Translations under genes and position numbers: made by a program | In this document: in pieces, positions 44,346 to 53,137 of the stretch | How the letters are laid out: each line of letters opens with the position of its first letter | Position numbering within the stretch: position 1 is the first letter of the stretch | Notes under the pieces: model-generated | Databases searched by the model: none | Told to the model about the DNA's origin: nothing | The model's input: the letters and a program-made list of their open reading frames with translations, nothing else | Assembly (NCBI RefSeq): GCF_900172315.1 | Contig: NZ_FWFV01000009.1 | Span: 62,001-126,000 of the forward strand | Direction: 5' to 3' | Source of the DNA: Palleronia marisminoris | GTDB taxonomy: Bacteria; Pseudomonadota; Alphaproteobacteria; Rhodobacterales; Rhodobacteraceae | DNA length: 64,000 nucleotides

Positions 44346-45590
44346 ATGAAACGCTATTCTGCCTTCGCCATCGCCCGCGAGGCGTTTCGCCACCATACCG
44401 GCTGGACGCGCGCCTGGCGCAGCCCCGCGCCGAAGTCGCGCTACGACGTCGTCATCGTCGGCGCGGGCGGCCACGGCCTCGCCACCGCCTACTGGCTGGG
44501 CAAGAACCACGGCATCACCAACGTGGCGGTGCTGGAAAAAGGTTGGCTCGGTGGCGGCAACACGGGCCGCAACACCACGATCATCCGCTCGAACTATCTG
44601 CAGGACCCGTCGGCCGCGCTGTACGAAAAGTCGCGCAGCCTCTTCGAGACGATGAGCCAGGACCTGAATTACAACGTCATGTTCTCGCCCCGTGGCGTGC
44701 TGATGCTGGCCCAGACCGAGCATGAAAAGCGCGGCTACCTGCGCACCGCCCACGCCAACGCGCTGCAGGGTATCGACACGCGTTTCATCGGGCCGAAAGA
44801 GGTCAAGGAGATCTGCCCGATCATGAACACCGAAGGGCCGCGCTATCCGGTCCTAGGCGGTTTGTGGCAAAAGCGCGCCGGCACCGCCCGCCACGACGCC
44901 GTCGCCTGGGGCTATGCGCGCGCCTGCTCGGACATGGGCATGGACATCATCGAACAGTGCGAGGTGACGGGCGTCACCCGCGACGGCGGCAAGGTCACCG
45001 GCGTCGACACCACGCGCGGCCGGATCGCCACCGACAAGATGGGCATCGTCGTCGCGGGGCATTCGGGTCGCCTGGCCGAAATGGCCGGCTTCCGCCTTCC
45101 CATCGAATCCGTGCCGCTGCAGGCGTTGGTCTCCGAGCCGATCAAGCCCTGCATGGATATCGTCGTGATGGCCAACACCGTCCACGGCTATCTCAGCCAG
45201 TCCGACAAGGGCGAGATGGTGATCGGCGGGGGCACCGATGCCTACAACGCCTACACCCAGCGCGGCAGCTTCCACCATATCGAGGAAACCGTGCGCTCGC
45301 TGATCGAGATCTTCCCCATGATCTCGCGTCTGAAGATGCTGCGCCAGTGGGGCGGCATCGTGGACATGACCGGCGACCGCTCGCCCATCCTGTCGAAGAC
45401 GCCCGTGGACGGCATCTTCATCAACTGCGGCTGGGGCACGGGCGGCTTCAAGGCCACCCCCGGCTCGGGCTTCGCCTTCGCCGAACTGATGGCCACCGGG
45501 AAAAGCCCCCTGACCGACGCCTTCTCGCTGGACCGCTTCCGCGAAGGCCGCTTCATCGACGAGAGCGTCGCGGCGGGGGTGGCGCATTGA
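44346..45590 (+). CDS. soxB: Sarcosine oxidase, beta subunit
   Basis: Subunit carrying the sarcosine-oxidising FAD and the covalent FMN of heterotetrameric sarcosine oxidase, which makes glycine, H2O2 and methylene-tetrahydrofolate from sarcosine. The 414-aa protein has a GxGxxG FAD motif VVIVGAGGHGLATAYWLG, LGGGNTGRNTTIIRSNYL and the C-terminal NCGWGTGGFKATPGSG. The His at about residue 175 (GTARHDAVAWG) lies near the covalent FMN anchor region of the family. GGAAGGGACGCCG precedes the ATG. First gene of soxBDAG. Confidence 0.96.
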   Translation: MKRYSAFAIAREAFRHHTGWTRAWRSPAPKSRYDVVIVGAGGHGLATAYWLGKNHGITNVAVLEKGWLGGGNTGRNTTIIRSNYLQDPSAALYEKSRSLFETMSQDLNYNVMFSPRGVLMLAQTEHEKRGYLRTAHANALQGIDTRFIGPKEVKEICPIMNTEGPRYPVLGGLWQKRAGTARHDAVAWGYARACSDMGMDIIEQCEVTGVTRDGGKVTGVDTTRGRIATDKMGIVVAGHSGRLAEMAGFRLPIESVPLQALVSEPIKPCMDIVVMANTVHGYLSQSDKGEMVIGGGTDAYNAYTQRGSFHHIEETVRSLIEIFPMISRLKMLRQWGGIVDMTGDRSPILSKTPVDGIFINCGWGTGGFKATPGSGFAFAELMATGKSPLTDAFSLDRFREGRFIDESVAAGVAH

Positions 45591-45633
45591 CTGCCCTGCG
45601 CCCGAAAGACGGCCTCACCACCAAGGGGTTTCC

Positions 45634-45981
45634 ATGCTGATCCTCCACTGCCCCTATTGCGGCGTCGATGCCGACGAGACCGAGCTTTCCCCCGGCGGCG
45701 AGGCGCACCTGACGCGCCACGGACCGGGCTCGGACGACACCGATTTCGAAAGCTACCTCTTCATGCGCGAGAACCCAAAGGGTCCCCAATTCGAGCGGTG
45801 GCGCCACGCCATGGGCTGCGGCAAGTGGTTCCACGCCGCCCGCCACACGGTCACCATGCAGGTCTTCGGCACCTATCCCGCGCAGACCCAGAGGCCCCCG
45901 CAGGAGATCCTCGACCGGATTTCGGCCGCCCAACCCGGTTGGCGCTGGCGCGATCTGGGCGACGAAGGACAGCGCGCATGA
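45634..45981 (+). CDS. soxD: Sarcosine oxidase, delta subunit
   Basis: A 115-aa small subunit with a zinc-like cysteine and histidine set: HCPYCG near the N-terminus and GCGKWFHAARHTVT around residue 62, with the core FRENP-like MRENPKGPQFERWRHAMGC. It stabilises the heterotetramer and lies between the beta and alpha genes, as in other sox operons. Its stop overlaps the soxA ATG by 4 bp. Confidence 0.95.
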   Translation: MLILHCPYCGVDADETELSPGGEAHLTRHGPGSDDTDFESYLFMRENPKGPQFERWRHAMGCGKWFHAARHTVTMQVFGTYPAQTQRPPQEILDRISAAQPGWRWRDLGDEGQRA

Positions 45982-48929
45982 CCAGCTATCGCCTGACGAC
46001 CCCTGGCCGCCGCATCGTGCGCGGCCGCCGCCTGAACTTCACCTTCGACGGCAAGCCGCACGAGGGGCTGCATGGCGACACGATCGCCTCGGCGCTGATG
46101 GCGGGCGGTCGCACCCTGATGGGTCGGTCATTCAAGTACCACCGCCCCCGCGGCCCCGTCACCGCCGGCCACGAAGAGCCGAACGCCCTCGTCGGCACCG
46201 GCACCGGATCCCGGTTCGAGCCCAACCAGCGCGCCACCACCACGCGCCTCCACGAAGGACTGCGCGCCACCTCGCAGAACCGCTGGCCGACGCTCGATCA
46301 CGACATCGGCGCGATCAACTCGCGGCTCTCGCGCTTTCTGCCCGCCGGGTTCTACTACAAGACCTTCACCTGGCCCGCCGCCTTCTGGGAGAAAGTCTAC
46401 GAGCCCATCATCCGTCGCTCCGCCGGCCTCGGCCGCCCGCCCGAAGGGCCGGACGCGGACCGCTACGAGCACTTCTATGCCCATTGCGACCTGGCCGTCG
46501 TCGGTGGCGGTGTCGCGGGGATCGCCGCCGCGCTGAAGGCGGCGCGCGAGGGCAAGCGTGTCCTGTTGTTGGAGCAGGACACGCTCTGGGGCGGGCGCAG
46601 CATCACGGACGGCACCATGATGGAAGGCGAGGCGCCCGCCGACTGGACCGCCGCACGCATCGCCGAGCTCGAGGGGATGGAGAACGTCACCCTGCGCCTG
46701 AACCTGCAGGGCTCGGGCGTCTACGACCATGGCTACCTGACGGCCTACGAGTGGGTGGCCGAGGATCGCCCCGGCGCCGACGCCCCCCGTCACCGCCTCT
46801 GGCGCATCCGAGCCGGCCACATCATCACCGCCACCGGCGCGATCGAGCGTCCGTTGCCGTTCGCCGGCAACGACATACCGGGGGTCATGCTCGCCTCGGC
46901 CGTGCGCGACTATGTCAGCGACTACGCGGTGACGCCCGGCCGCCGGGTGATCATCGTCACGAACAATGACGACGCCTACCGCACCGCGCTGGCGCTTCTC
47001 GACGCCGGCGTGACGGTCCCGCTTGTCGTCGACGCCCGCCACGAGGCTGCTGGCGAACTGGCCCGGCAGGTCCGGGACCGCGGCGTCGAGATAGCGACCG
47101 CGTCCGGCATCACTGCCGAAGGCGGCAAGGAGGTTACAGGCGTCCGGGTGGTCGACATCGCCGGGAACGGCTCGGGCGGTCGGCTGGTCCGCTGCGACGC
47201 GATCGCCATGTCGGGCGGCTGGTCGCCGGTTCCGCACCTGTGGTCCCATTGCGGCGGCAAGCTTCTGTGGGATGACGCGCAAGGCTTCTTCTACCCCGAT
47301 CCCGACCGTCCGCCGCTTGGCGCTGACGGGATGGGCATGGTCTCGGCGGTGGGGGCGGCTGCGGGGGATCTGACGCTTTCCCGTGCCGGTCTTCGACAGG
47401 ACTCCAAGGGCTCCCTCACGGAACAGCCGACGCGGCCCGTCTGGGTGATGCCGGAGGGTGCTGGCCCGGATCTGCGGGCGAAGATGTTCCTCGACTACCA
47501 GAACGACGTGAAGGTCACTGACGTGCAGCTCGCGGCACGCGAAGGCTTCGTCAGCGTGGAGCATGCAAAGCGCTACACGACGCTCGGCATGGCGACGGAT
47601 CAGGGTAAGCTCAGCAACATCAACGGACTGGCTGTGCTTTCGGCACAAGTCGGCAACTCGATCCCGCAGGTCGGGACCACCACCTTCCGGCCTCCCTACG
47701 TCCCGATATCGATGGGATCGATCGCGGGAGCGGCCCGCGGCGACATCTTCCAGCCCCTCCGTCGAACGCCGCTGCACGACTGGCACGAAGCGCGCGGCAC
47801 CCGGTGGGAACCGGTCGGCCACTGGCGGCGCCCCTTCTGCTATCCGCGGGCCGGCGAAGATCCCCACGCGGCGGTGATGCGCGAGGTGAAGAACGCAAGG
47901 CAAACCCTTGGATTGCTGGATGCTTCCACGCTGGGAAAGATCGTAGTGAAGGGCCCGGATGCGGGTCGGTTCCTCGATCTGCTCTACACGAACATGATGA
48001 GTACCCTGAAGGTCGGCCGCTGTCGCTACGGGCTCATGTGCTCGGAAAACGGCTTCCTGATGGATGACGGCGTGGTTGCCCGCCTGACCGAGGACACCTT
48101 CCTGTGCCACACGACCAGCGGCGGGGCGGACCGCATCCACGCGCATATGGAGGAATGGCTGCAGACCGAATGGTGGGACATGCAGGTCTATGTCGCCAAC
48201 ATCACCGAGCAATGGGCGCAGATCGCCGTCGTGGGGCCAAATGCCCGCAAGGTGCTGGAAAAGCTGGGAGGAATGGACCTTTCAAGGGATGCGCTGCCCT
48301 TCATGGCCTGGGCCGAGGGCGAGATCGCCGGGCTTCCGGCGCGAGTCTTCCGCATCTCGTTCTCGGGCGAGCTGAGTTACGAGATCGCGGTTTCTGCCAA
48401 CCATGGCAAGGCACTGTGGGACAAACTTCTGAGCGCAGGTGAAGAGTTCGGAGTAATGCCTTACGGGACCGAGGCCTTGCACGTCCTCCGCGCGGAAAAG
48501 GGCTTCATCATGATCGGGGACGAAAGCGACGGCACCGTGATCCCGCAGGATCTGGGGCTCGGCTGGGCGATCTCGAAGAGGAAGGACGACTACATCGGCA
48601 AGCGCGCGCAGGAGCGGGTTCACATGACCGACCCGAAGCGCTGGAAGCTGGTGGGACTTCAGACTCTGGACGGCAGCGTCCTGCCGGACGGGGCCTATGC
48701 GGTCGCCGAGGGCACCAACGAGAATGGGCAGCGCAACACCCAGGGCCGCGTGACCTCGACCTACCATTCCCCGACGCTTGGCCACGGGATCGCGATGGGG
48801 TTGGTGCTGAACGGACCGGACCGGATGGGTGAGGTTCTCGACTTCCCCGGCACCGACAGCACGGTCCACAAGGCCCGAATTTGCGACCCGGTCTTCTATG
48901 ACAAGGAAGGGGCCAAGCAGGATGTCTGA
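45978..48929 (+). CDS. soxA: Sarcosine oxidase, alpha subunit
   Basis: The 983-aa large subunit holding NAD+ and the tetrahydrofolate-accepting GcvT-like domain. N-terminal (about 15-100) is a 2Fe-2S-type fold remnant with LNFTFDGKPHEGLHGDTIAS; the FAD/NAD domain has LAVVGGGVAGIAAAL and RPLPFAGNDIPGVM. The aminomethyltransferase-like C-terminal half (about 600-980) includes LDASTLGKIVVKGPDAG and SYEIAVSANHGK. Codon use drifts: third positions are almost all G/C early but noticeably more A/T after about 47.5 kb, possibly from recombination. The start is ATGA-coupled to soxD. Confidence 0.95.
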   Translation: MTSYRLTTPGRRIVRGRRLNFTFDGKPHEGLHGDTIASALMAGGRTLMGRSFKYHRPRGPVTAGHEEPNALVGTGTGSRFEPNQRATTTRLHEGLRATSQNRWPTLDHDIGAINSRLSRFLPAGFYYKTFTWPAAFWEKVYEPIIRRSAGLGRPPEGPDADRYEHFYAHCDLAVVGGGVAGIAAALKAAREGKRVLLLEQDTLWGGRSITDGTMMEGEAPADWTAARIAELEGMENVTLRLNLQGSGVYDHGYLTAYEWVAEDRPGADAPRHRLWRIRAGHIITATGAIERPLPFAGNDIPGVMLASAVRDYVSDYAVTPGRRVIIVTNNDDAYRTALALLDAGVTVPLVVDARHEAAGELARQVRDRGVEIATASGITAEGGKEVTGVRVVDIAGNGSGGRLVRCDAIAMSGGWSPVPHLWSHCGGKLLWDDAQGFFYPDPDRPPLGADGMGMVSAVGAAAGDLTLSRAGLRQDSKGSLTEQPTRPVWVMPEGAGPDLRAKMFLDYQNDVKVTDVQLAAREGFVSVEHAKRYTTLGMATDQGKLSNINGLAVLSAQVGNSIPQVGTTTFRPPYVPISMGSIAGAARGDIFQPLRRTPLHDWHEARGTRWEPVGHWRRPFCYPRAGEDPHAAVMREVKNARQTLGLLDASTLGKIVVKGPDAGRFLDLLYTNMMSTLKVGRCRYGLMCSENGFLMDDGVVARLTEDTFLCHTTSGGADRIHAHMEEWLQTEWWDMQVYVANITEQWAQIAVVGPNARKVLEKLGGMDLSRDALPFMAWAEGEIAGLPARVFRISFSGELSYEIAVSANHGKALWDKLLSAGEEFGVMPYGTEALHVLRAEKGFIMIGDESDGTVIPQDLGLGWAISKRKDDYIGKRAQERVHMTDPKRWKLVGLQTLDGSVLPDGAYAVAEGTNENGQRNTQGRVTSTYHSPTLGHGIAMGLVLNGPDRMGEVLDFPGTDSTVHKARICDPVFYDKEGAKQDV

Positions 48930-49482
48930 CCTTCAAAGTGCGCTGCAGGGTGCACGGTTTGACGGCTATGTTTCGGTGTTCGAGGCGCAACCGGCCGGGA
49001 TGATCCAGTTGCGGGCCGATCTGGCCGAGGATGCGGTTGCGCATGCCGTGCATCGGGCCACCGGGGCGACCATCCCGCAGCCTCTGGGGCTGTCCACCGG
49101 GGATCGCGGCGAAGCCCTCTGGATGGCGCCGGACGAGCTGTTGCTCCGCGTGTTGACGGACGCCATTCCTGAGCTGCTGGCCGACGTTCAGGACGACCTG
49201 CGGGATCATCATCACCTGGCGTTGGACGTCAGCGCCATGCGCACCGAAATCCGCGTCGAAGGGGCGGCAGTTCGCGAGGTCCTGGCCAAGGTGACGCCGG
49301 TGGATATGGAAACGCTGAAGCCCGGCACGGTGAGGCGCACGCGCCTTGCGCAGGTGGCCGCGGCCATCTGGCTATCGAACGACGAAACCGCCCATGTCCT
49401 GTGCTTTCGCTCGGTCGCGACCTACGTGTTCGACGTGCTTTCCGTCAGTGCACGAAAAGGCGGGGAAGTCGGCGCGTTCTGA
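48922..49482 (+). CDS. soxG: Sarcosine oxidase, gamma subunit
   Basis: A 186-aa subunit of the heterotetrameric enzyme, needed for assembly; it has a GcvT-like small domain with ALWMAPDELLLRV and TRLAQVAAAIWLS. Its start lies 8 bp inside the soxA end, so it completes a tightly coupled soxB-D-A-G operon. The folate genes often found next (purU, folD, glyA) are not present downstream; sodB follows after 96 bp, useful given the H2O2 and superoxide chemistry nearby though that link is only inference. Confidence 0.93.
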   Translation: MSDLQSALQGARFDGYVSVFEAQPAGMIQLRADLAEDAVAHAVHRATGATIPQPLGLSTGDRGEALWMAPDELLLRVLTDAIPELLADVQDDLRDHHHLALDVSAMRTEIRVEGAAVREVLAKVTPVDMETLKPGTVRRTRLAQVAAAIWLSNDETAHVLCFRSVATYVFDVLSVSARKGGEVGAF

Positions 49483-49578
49483 GGGTTTCCCGGCGCGTCG
49501 GGCGCTCTAGATCACGCATCAGCGAGCGGTCCGACCCGCGGATCGCCGCCCGAAATTTCCAATGACGGAGGGCCTCAC

Positions 49579-50178
49579 ATGGCTTTCGAACTGCCAGATC
49601 TGCCGTATTCCCACGACGCGCTTGCCGACAAGGGCATGAGCCGCGAGACGCTGGAATACCATCACGACATTCACCACAAGGCCTACGCCGACAAGACGGC
49701 CGACATGGTCTCCGGCTCCGAGTGGGAAGGCAAATCCATCAAGGAGATCATCAAGGGCACCTACGACAAGGGCGCCGTGGCGCAGTCGGGCCTGTTCAAC
49801 AACGCGTCGCAATACTGGAACCACAACCAGTTCTGGAACTGGATGACGCCGGGCGAAAGCAAGATGCCGTCCGAGGTCGAGAGCGCTCTGACCGACAGCT
49901 TCGGCTCGGTCGACAAGTTCAAGGAAGAGTTCTCGACCAAGGGCGGCGGTCAGTTCGGCTCGGGCTGGGTGTGGCTCGTGAAGGATACCGATGGTTCGCT
50001 GAAGGTCACCTCGACCGAGAACGGCGTGAACCCGGTCTGCTTCAACCAGACGGCGCTGCTGGGCTGCGACGTGTGGGAGCATTCCTACTACATCGACTTC
50101 CGCAACAAGCGTCCGGCCTACCTGTCGAACTTCCTCGAGAAGCTCGCCAATTGGGAAGATGTCGCGTCGCGCATGTGA
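49579..50178 (+). CDS. sodB: Superoxide dismutase [Fe]
   Basis: Dismutates superoxide in the cytoplasm; 199 aa. Metal ligands are His28 (EYHHDIHH), His82 (QYWNHNQFW), Asp164 and His168 (CDVWEHSYY). Gln78 in FNNASQYW, placed as in iron enzymes, argues for Fe rather than Mn; a few relatives are cambialistic. CGGAGGGCCTCAC precedes the ATG. It is ended by a good terminator. Confidence 0.96.
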   Translation: MAFELPDLPYSHDALADKGMSRETLEYHHDIHHKAYADKTADMVSGSEWEGKSIKEIIKGTYDKGAVAQSGLFNNASQYWNHNQFWNWMTPGESKMPSEVESALTDSFGSVDKFKEEFSTKGGGQFGSGWVWLVKDTDGSLKVTSTENGVNPVCFNQTALLGCDVWEHSYYIDFRNKRPAYLSNFLEKLANWEDVASRM

Positions 50179-50205
50179 CCCGGCTTCGGAATTTACATCG
50201 CAACT

Positions 50206-50231
50206 GGCCGGTCCTTCGGGGCCGGCCTTTT
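50206..50231 (+). terminator. Rho-independent terminator after sodB, UUCG tetraloop
   Basis: GGCCGGTCC (50206-50214) pairs with GGGCCGGCC (50219-50227), with one G-U pair, around the very stable TTCG loop, followed by TTTT (50228-50231), 27 bp after the sodB stop. It separates sodB from the next rightward gene. Confidence 0.88.
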
Positions 50232-50253
50232 GCGTCGGATGATGGAGGAACGG

Positions 50254-50559
50254 ATGGTCATCGAAATGGAGCCGCTAGACGCCGAGGTGCTGGCGCTGCT
50301 GCGCGCGCCGATGCGGATGCCGCAGGGCATGGCGTTTCAGCCGATCTCGGCCGAGGCGGCGTTGGACGACAGCGCGGGGTTCCGGTTGGTGGGCTCGCTG
50401 GTGCTGGCTGATGCCGCGTCGAGCGAGGCGGCGGCGCAATGGCTGTGGGACCGCGTCGAAGACGCCGCGCCTCTGATCATCAAGGTCGGTGGCACGAAGG
50501 CCCGCGTGGGCGAGCCGGCGGCGCTGGCGTGGCTGATCGACCGCGCGCGGTCAGTCTGA
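50254..50559 (+). CDS. Hypothetical protein, 101 aa
   Basis: An acidic, alanine-rich soluble protein starting MVIEMEPLDAEVLALLRAP and ending ALAWLIDRARSV. I do not recognise a family. It has no signal or membrane segment. GGAGGAACGG directly before ATG at 50254 supports a real translated gene and favours this start over an earlier in-frame TTG. It lies between the sodB terminator and a rightward pair of small genes, perhaps one operon. Confidence 0.6.
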   Translation: MVIEMEPLDAEVLALLRAPMRMPQGMAFQPISAEAALDDSAGFRLVGSLVLADAASSEAAAQWLWDRVEDAAPLIIKVGGTKARVGEPAALAWLIDRARSV

Positions 50560-50619
50560 GGAACTCAGCCTCGACCCCACGGGTTTCCTTCTGGACACCT
50601 TACGAGAAGGAGGCTGACG

Positions 50620-50871
50620 ATGGCCGAGAGAAAGAGATCGAAGGACGGCTCGAGCGACACCGAGAAGTTCGTGGATGACGCTGTCGAGACGCCGAGCCAA
50701 GGTGGTCGCTCGGACGGCAACCTCGAGCGGAACGTCGGGACCCGTGATGAAGGTCGCCAAGCCGAACACGGCGAGGGCACGACCCGGGTCACCAAGTCCG
50801 ACGAAGAGGGCGACGGCAACCTGGGGGGGCTGCACGGCACCGGCGAAGACGACGACGGAAAGGGGAGCTGA
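50620..50871 (+). CDS. Small hydrophilic, probably disordered protein, 83 aa
   Basis: A highly charged, Gly/Asp/Glu/Arg-rich protein with no hydrophobic segment, beginning MAERKRSKDGSSDTEKFVDD and ending GTGEDDDGKGS. Composition suggests an intrinsically disordered stress-type protein. AGAAGGAGGCTGACG before the ATG is strong, and the stop lies one base before the ATG of the host-attachment family gene, so the two are tightly coupled. No family recognised. Confidence 0.65.
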   Translation: MAERKRSKDGSSDTEKFVDDAVETPSQGGRSDGNLERNVGTRDEGRQAEHGEGTTRVTKSDEEGDGNLGGLHGTGEDDDGKGS

Positions 50872-50872
50872 G

Positions 50873-51331
50873 ATGGGCGCGAAACTGTCCAAAGGAACCT
50901 GGGTGTTGATCGCGGATGGCGAGAAGGCGCTGGTTCTCGAGAACCAGACGGACCACGAGAACCCGTATCTTACCGTCCTGTCGAAGGAAGAGCAGGAGAA
51001 CCCGCCCGATCGCGAGCAGTCCGCAAACCGGCGGGGCCGCTTCAACGACGGCCCCAGCGTCCATCGTTCGGCTGTCGAAGACACGGACTGGCACCAGCTT
51101 GCCAAGGACCGTTTCGCGGATGACTTGGCGGAGATGCTCTACAAGAAGGCCCACAAGGGGGCGTTCAAGGACATCGTTCTGGTCGCGGCGCCCGGAGTGC
51201 TCGGCGAACTGCGCAACAAGATCCACAAGGAAGTCGAGCAGAAGGTGATCGCCGAGGTCCCGAAGACCCTGACGAACCACAACCTCGACGATATCGAGAA
51301 GGTGCTGAAGCACGAGCTCGACACCGCCTGA
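50873..51331 (+). CDS. Host attachment protein family (AtsE / baeRF12-like)
   Basis: A 152-aa protein of the family named after Agrobacterium AtsE, related to bacterial release-factor-like baeRF domains. It begins MGAKLSKGTWVLIADGEKAL; the central DRFADDLAEMLYKKAHKG and the C-terminal DIEKVLKHELDTA fit the family. Its true function (surface attachment or ribosome rescue-like) is uncertain. AGGGGAGCTGAG precedes the ATG. A strong terminator follows 10 bp after the stop. Confidence 0.85.
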   Translation: MGAKLSKGTWVLIADGEKALVLENQTDHENPYLTVLSKEEQENPPDREQSANRRGRFNDGPSVHRSAVEDTDWHQLAKDRFADDLAEMLYKKAHKGAFKDIVLVAAPGVLGELRNKIHKEVEQKVIAEVPKTLTNHNLDDIEKVLKHELDTA

Positions 51332-51341
51332 GGAAGCGAGA

Positions 51342-51368
51342 CGGCGCGCCTTGGTGGCGCGCCGTTTT
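51342..51368 (+). terminator. Rho-independent terminator
   Basis: CGGCGCGCC (51342-51350) pairs perfectly with GGCGCGCCG (51356-51364) around TTGGT, followed by TTTT. It ends the rightward run 50254-51331 and lies just before the stop of the convergent gpt gene. Confidence 0.88.
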
Positions 51369-51378
51369 CATGTCCGGC

Positions 51379-51900
51379 TCAGTCGGTGCCGCGATAGGGT
51401 GGCACGTATTGCAGCCCCATGTCCCACGGGAAGAAGATCCACGTGTCCTGGCTGACTTCCGTGACGTAGGTATCGACCTGTGGCCGGCCCTTCGGCTTGG
51501 CGTAGACCGTGGCGAAATGGGCCTTCGGGAAAGCGGCGCGGACGACTTCCAGCGTCCGGCCCGAGTCCACCAGGTCGTCCACGATCAGCACGCCCTTACC
51601 GTCGCCCATCAGCTCGACGTCTGGGCTTTTCAGCACGCGGGCTTCGGCCTGCGACTGGTGCTCGTAGCTTTTGACGCTGATCGTATCGACGATGCGGATA
51701 TCCAGCTCGCGCGCGACGATCATCGCGGGGGCCATGCCGCCGCGGGTGATGGCGACCACGGCGCGCCAGCCGCCGCCGCGCTCGCCGGCCTCACCCTCGG
51801 GGCCGACCCCGTCGAGGCGCCAGGCAAGGGCGCGAGCATCGCGGTGAAGCTGGTCCCAGCTGACGTGGAAGCCTTTTTCGTGGGGGAGGCGGTCGGTCAT
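51379..51900 (-). CDS. gpt: Xanthine phosphoribosyltransferase
   Basis: Purine salvage: converts xanthine and guanine with PRPP to XMP and GMP. The 173-aa protein has the PRPP loop [15 protein letters not shown] at about residues 100-115, [17 protein letters not shown] and the C-terminal [13 protein letters not shown] for base binding. CAAGGAGACCGCT precedes the ATG. It is transcribed leftward, 16 bp downstream of the two LysE genes and fabI. Confidence 0.94.
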   Translation of the reverse strand: MTDRLPHEKGFHVSWDQLHRDARALAWRLDGVGPEGEAGERGGGWRAVVAITRGGMAPAMIVARELDIRIVDTISVKSYEHQSQAEARVLKSPDVELMGDGKGVLIVDDLVDSGRTLEVVRAAFPKAHFATVYAKPKGRPQVDTYVTEVSQDTWIFFPWDMGLQYVPPYRGTD

Positions 51901-51916
51901 AGCGGTCTCCTTGATG

Positions 51917-52531
51917 TCAGCCGAGCGCGACTTTCACGCCGAGTGCGCCCAGTATGGTGCCCATCCCCCGGTCGAGCCACGACTTCGCGTGCCCATAGAT
52001 CGCTCGCGGCCGGGACAGCGAGAACACGCGGGCGGTGAAGAGATACCAGAGCGTCTCGACCCAGAGGATGTTGAACAGGATCAGCGCCTTGACGTCCCAA
52101 CCCGCGTCGGGCGGGACGAGGCCGACGAAGACGGCGCCGAAGAAGATGGCGGGCTTGGGGTTCGCGAGTTGCGTTACCACCCCCAGCCGAATGGCCGAAA
52201 GCGTCCCCCGCGGTGGCACGTCGGGGGCGACCTGCGGCATGGGCTCGTCCGCATGGCGCCACATCTTGAAGGCCAGCCACAAGAGGAACAGCCCCCCGCC
52301 GATCTTCAGCACGAGGAACAGCGGCGGCAGGACCTCGAACAGCAGCGCCAGTCCGGCAAGGGCGGCGAAGGCCCAAAGCGCGGCACCGATCCCGAAGCCG
52401 AGCGCCAGCCCGGCTGCCGGCCGGAAGCCTTCGGTGGCGGCTGTGCGGATGGACAGCACGAAGGAAGGACCGGGCGATATCGCCGCCAGCAGGTGCGCCA
52501 AGGCGACGCCTATGATCGCGACGACGCTCAT
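51917..52531 (-). CDS. LysE family translocator (first copy)
   Basis: A 204-aa membrane exporter with five or six hydrophobic segments and the LysE pattern [20 protein letters not shown] near the N-terminus, followed by [11 protein letters not shown], and [15 protein letters not shown] in the second half. Members export amino acids or homoserine lactones; substrate unknown. Its ATG overlaps the stop of the second LysE gene by 4 bp (ATGA). Confidence 0.93.
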   Translation of the reverse strand: MSVVAIIGVALAHLLAAISPGPSFVLSIRTAATEGFRPAAGLALGFGIGAALWAFAALAGLALLFEVLPPLFLVLKIGGGLFLLWLAFKMWRHADEPMPQVAPDVPPRGTLSAIRLGVVTQLANPKPAIFFGAVFVGLVPPDAGWDVKALILFNILWVETLWYLFTARVFSLSRPRAIYGHAKSWLDRGMGTILGALGVKVALG

Positions 52532-53136
52532 GCCCGCGAGAACAGCAGCTTGAGGCCGAGCGTGGCAAGCACGATGCCGGCGAACCGGTCGAGCGCCGTC
52601 TTCGCGCCAAGATATGCCGCGCGCGCGGCGGGGCGGGACAGGGCGGTGGCGAGGATCGTGTAGAACGCGACCTCGATGGCAAGGTGGTTGAGCACGATTG
52701 CCCCCATGGCAGTGGGGGACAGGTCGGCGGGGAAGATGACGATCAGGACGGCGGCGGCGAAGAGCACCGATTTCGGGTTCGCCAGGTTGATCGCCGCCCC
52801 ACGCAGGATCGCCCGGCCCGCCCGCACGGGGTGGGCGGCGGCCAACGGGGCGCGGGCGTCGCGCCAGGTCGTCCAGGCCACCCACAGAAGGTAGAGCGCG
52901 CCGCCGATCTTCAGCGCGCCGTAGGCAAACGGGACAAGGGCGAAGACCCGGTCGAGGCCCAGCAGCGCCAGCCCCGTCCACATCGCCGCCACCACGCCCA
53001 GCCCGATCCCGGTCAGGATGCCCGCCCGTCTGCCTTCGACGATCGACACCCGCAGCGCATAGATCAGCGCCGGCCCGGGCGAGAGGATGGCGGCCGCGAG
53101 GGTCGCGTTGAAGGCGATGAGGTGGGCGAGCTCCAC
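52528..53136 (-). CDS. LysE family translocator (second copy)
   Basis: A 202-aa protein with the same layout (AAILSPGPALIYALRVS; INLANPKSVLFAAAVL) but only partial identity to the neighbouring copy, so the pair arose by an old duplication or was recruited separately. Start GTG at 53136 lies one base before the fabI stop codon (TGA at 53138-53140 on the plus-strand numbering), so it is coupled to fabI. The order fabI-lysE-lysE-gpt is unusual, joining fatty-acid synthesis to export. Confidence 0.92.
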   Translation of the reverse strand: MELAHLIAFNATLAAAILSPGPALIYALRVSIVEGRRAGILTGIGLGVVAAMWTGLALLGLDRVFALVPFAYGALKIGGALYLLWVAWTTWRDARAPLAAAHPVRAGRAILRGAAINLANPKSVLFAAAVLIVIFPADLSPTAMGAIVLNHLAIEVAFYTILATALSRPAARAAYLGAKTALDRFAGIVLATLGLKLLFSRA

Positions 53137-53137
53137 G

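Noticed and set aside
46128-48212. Long leftward frame antisense to soxA
   Set aside because: The product is a low-complexity Arg/Asp/Gly/Val/His-rich translation, typical of a shadow frame; soxA is real.
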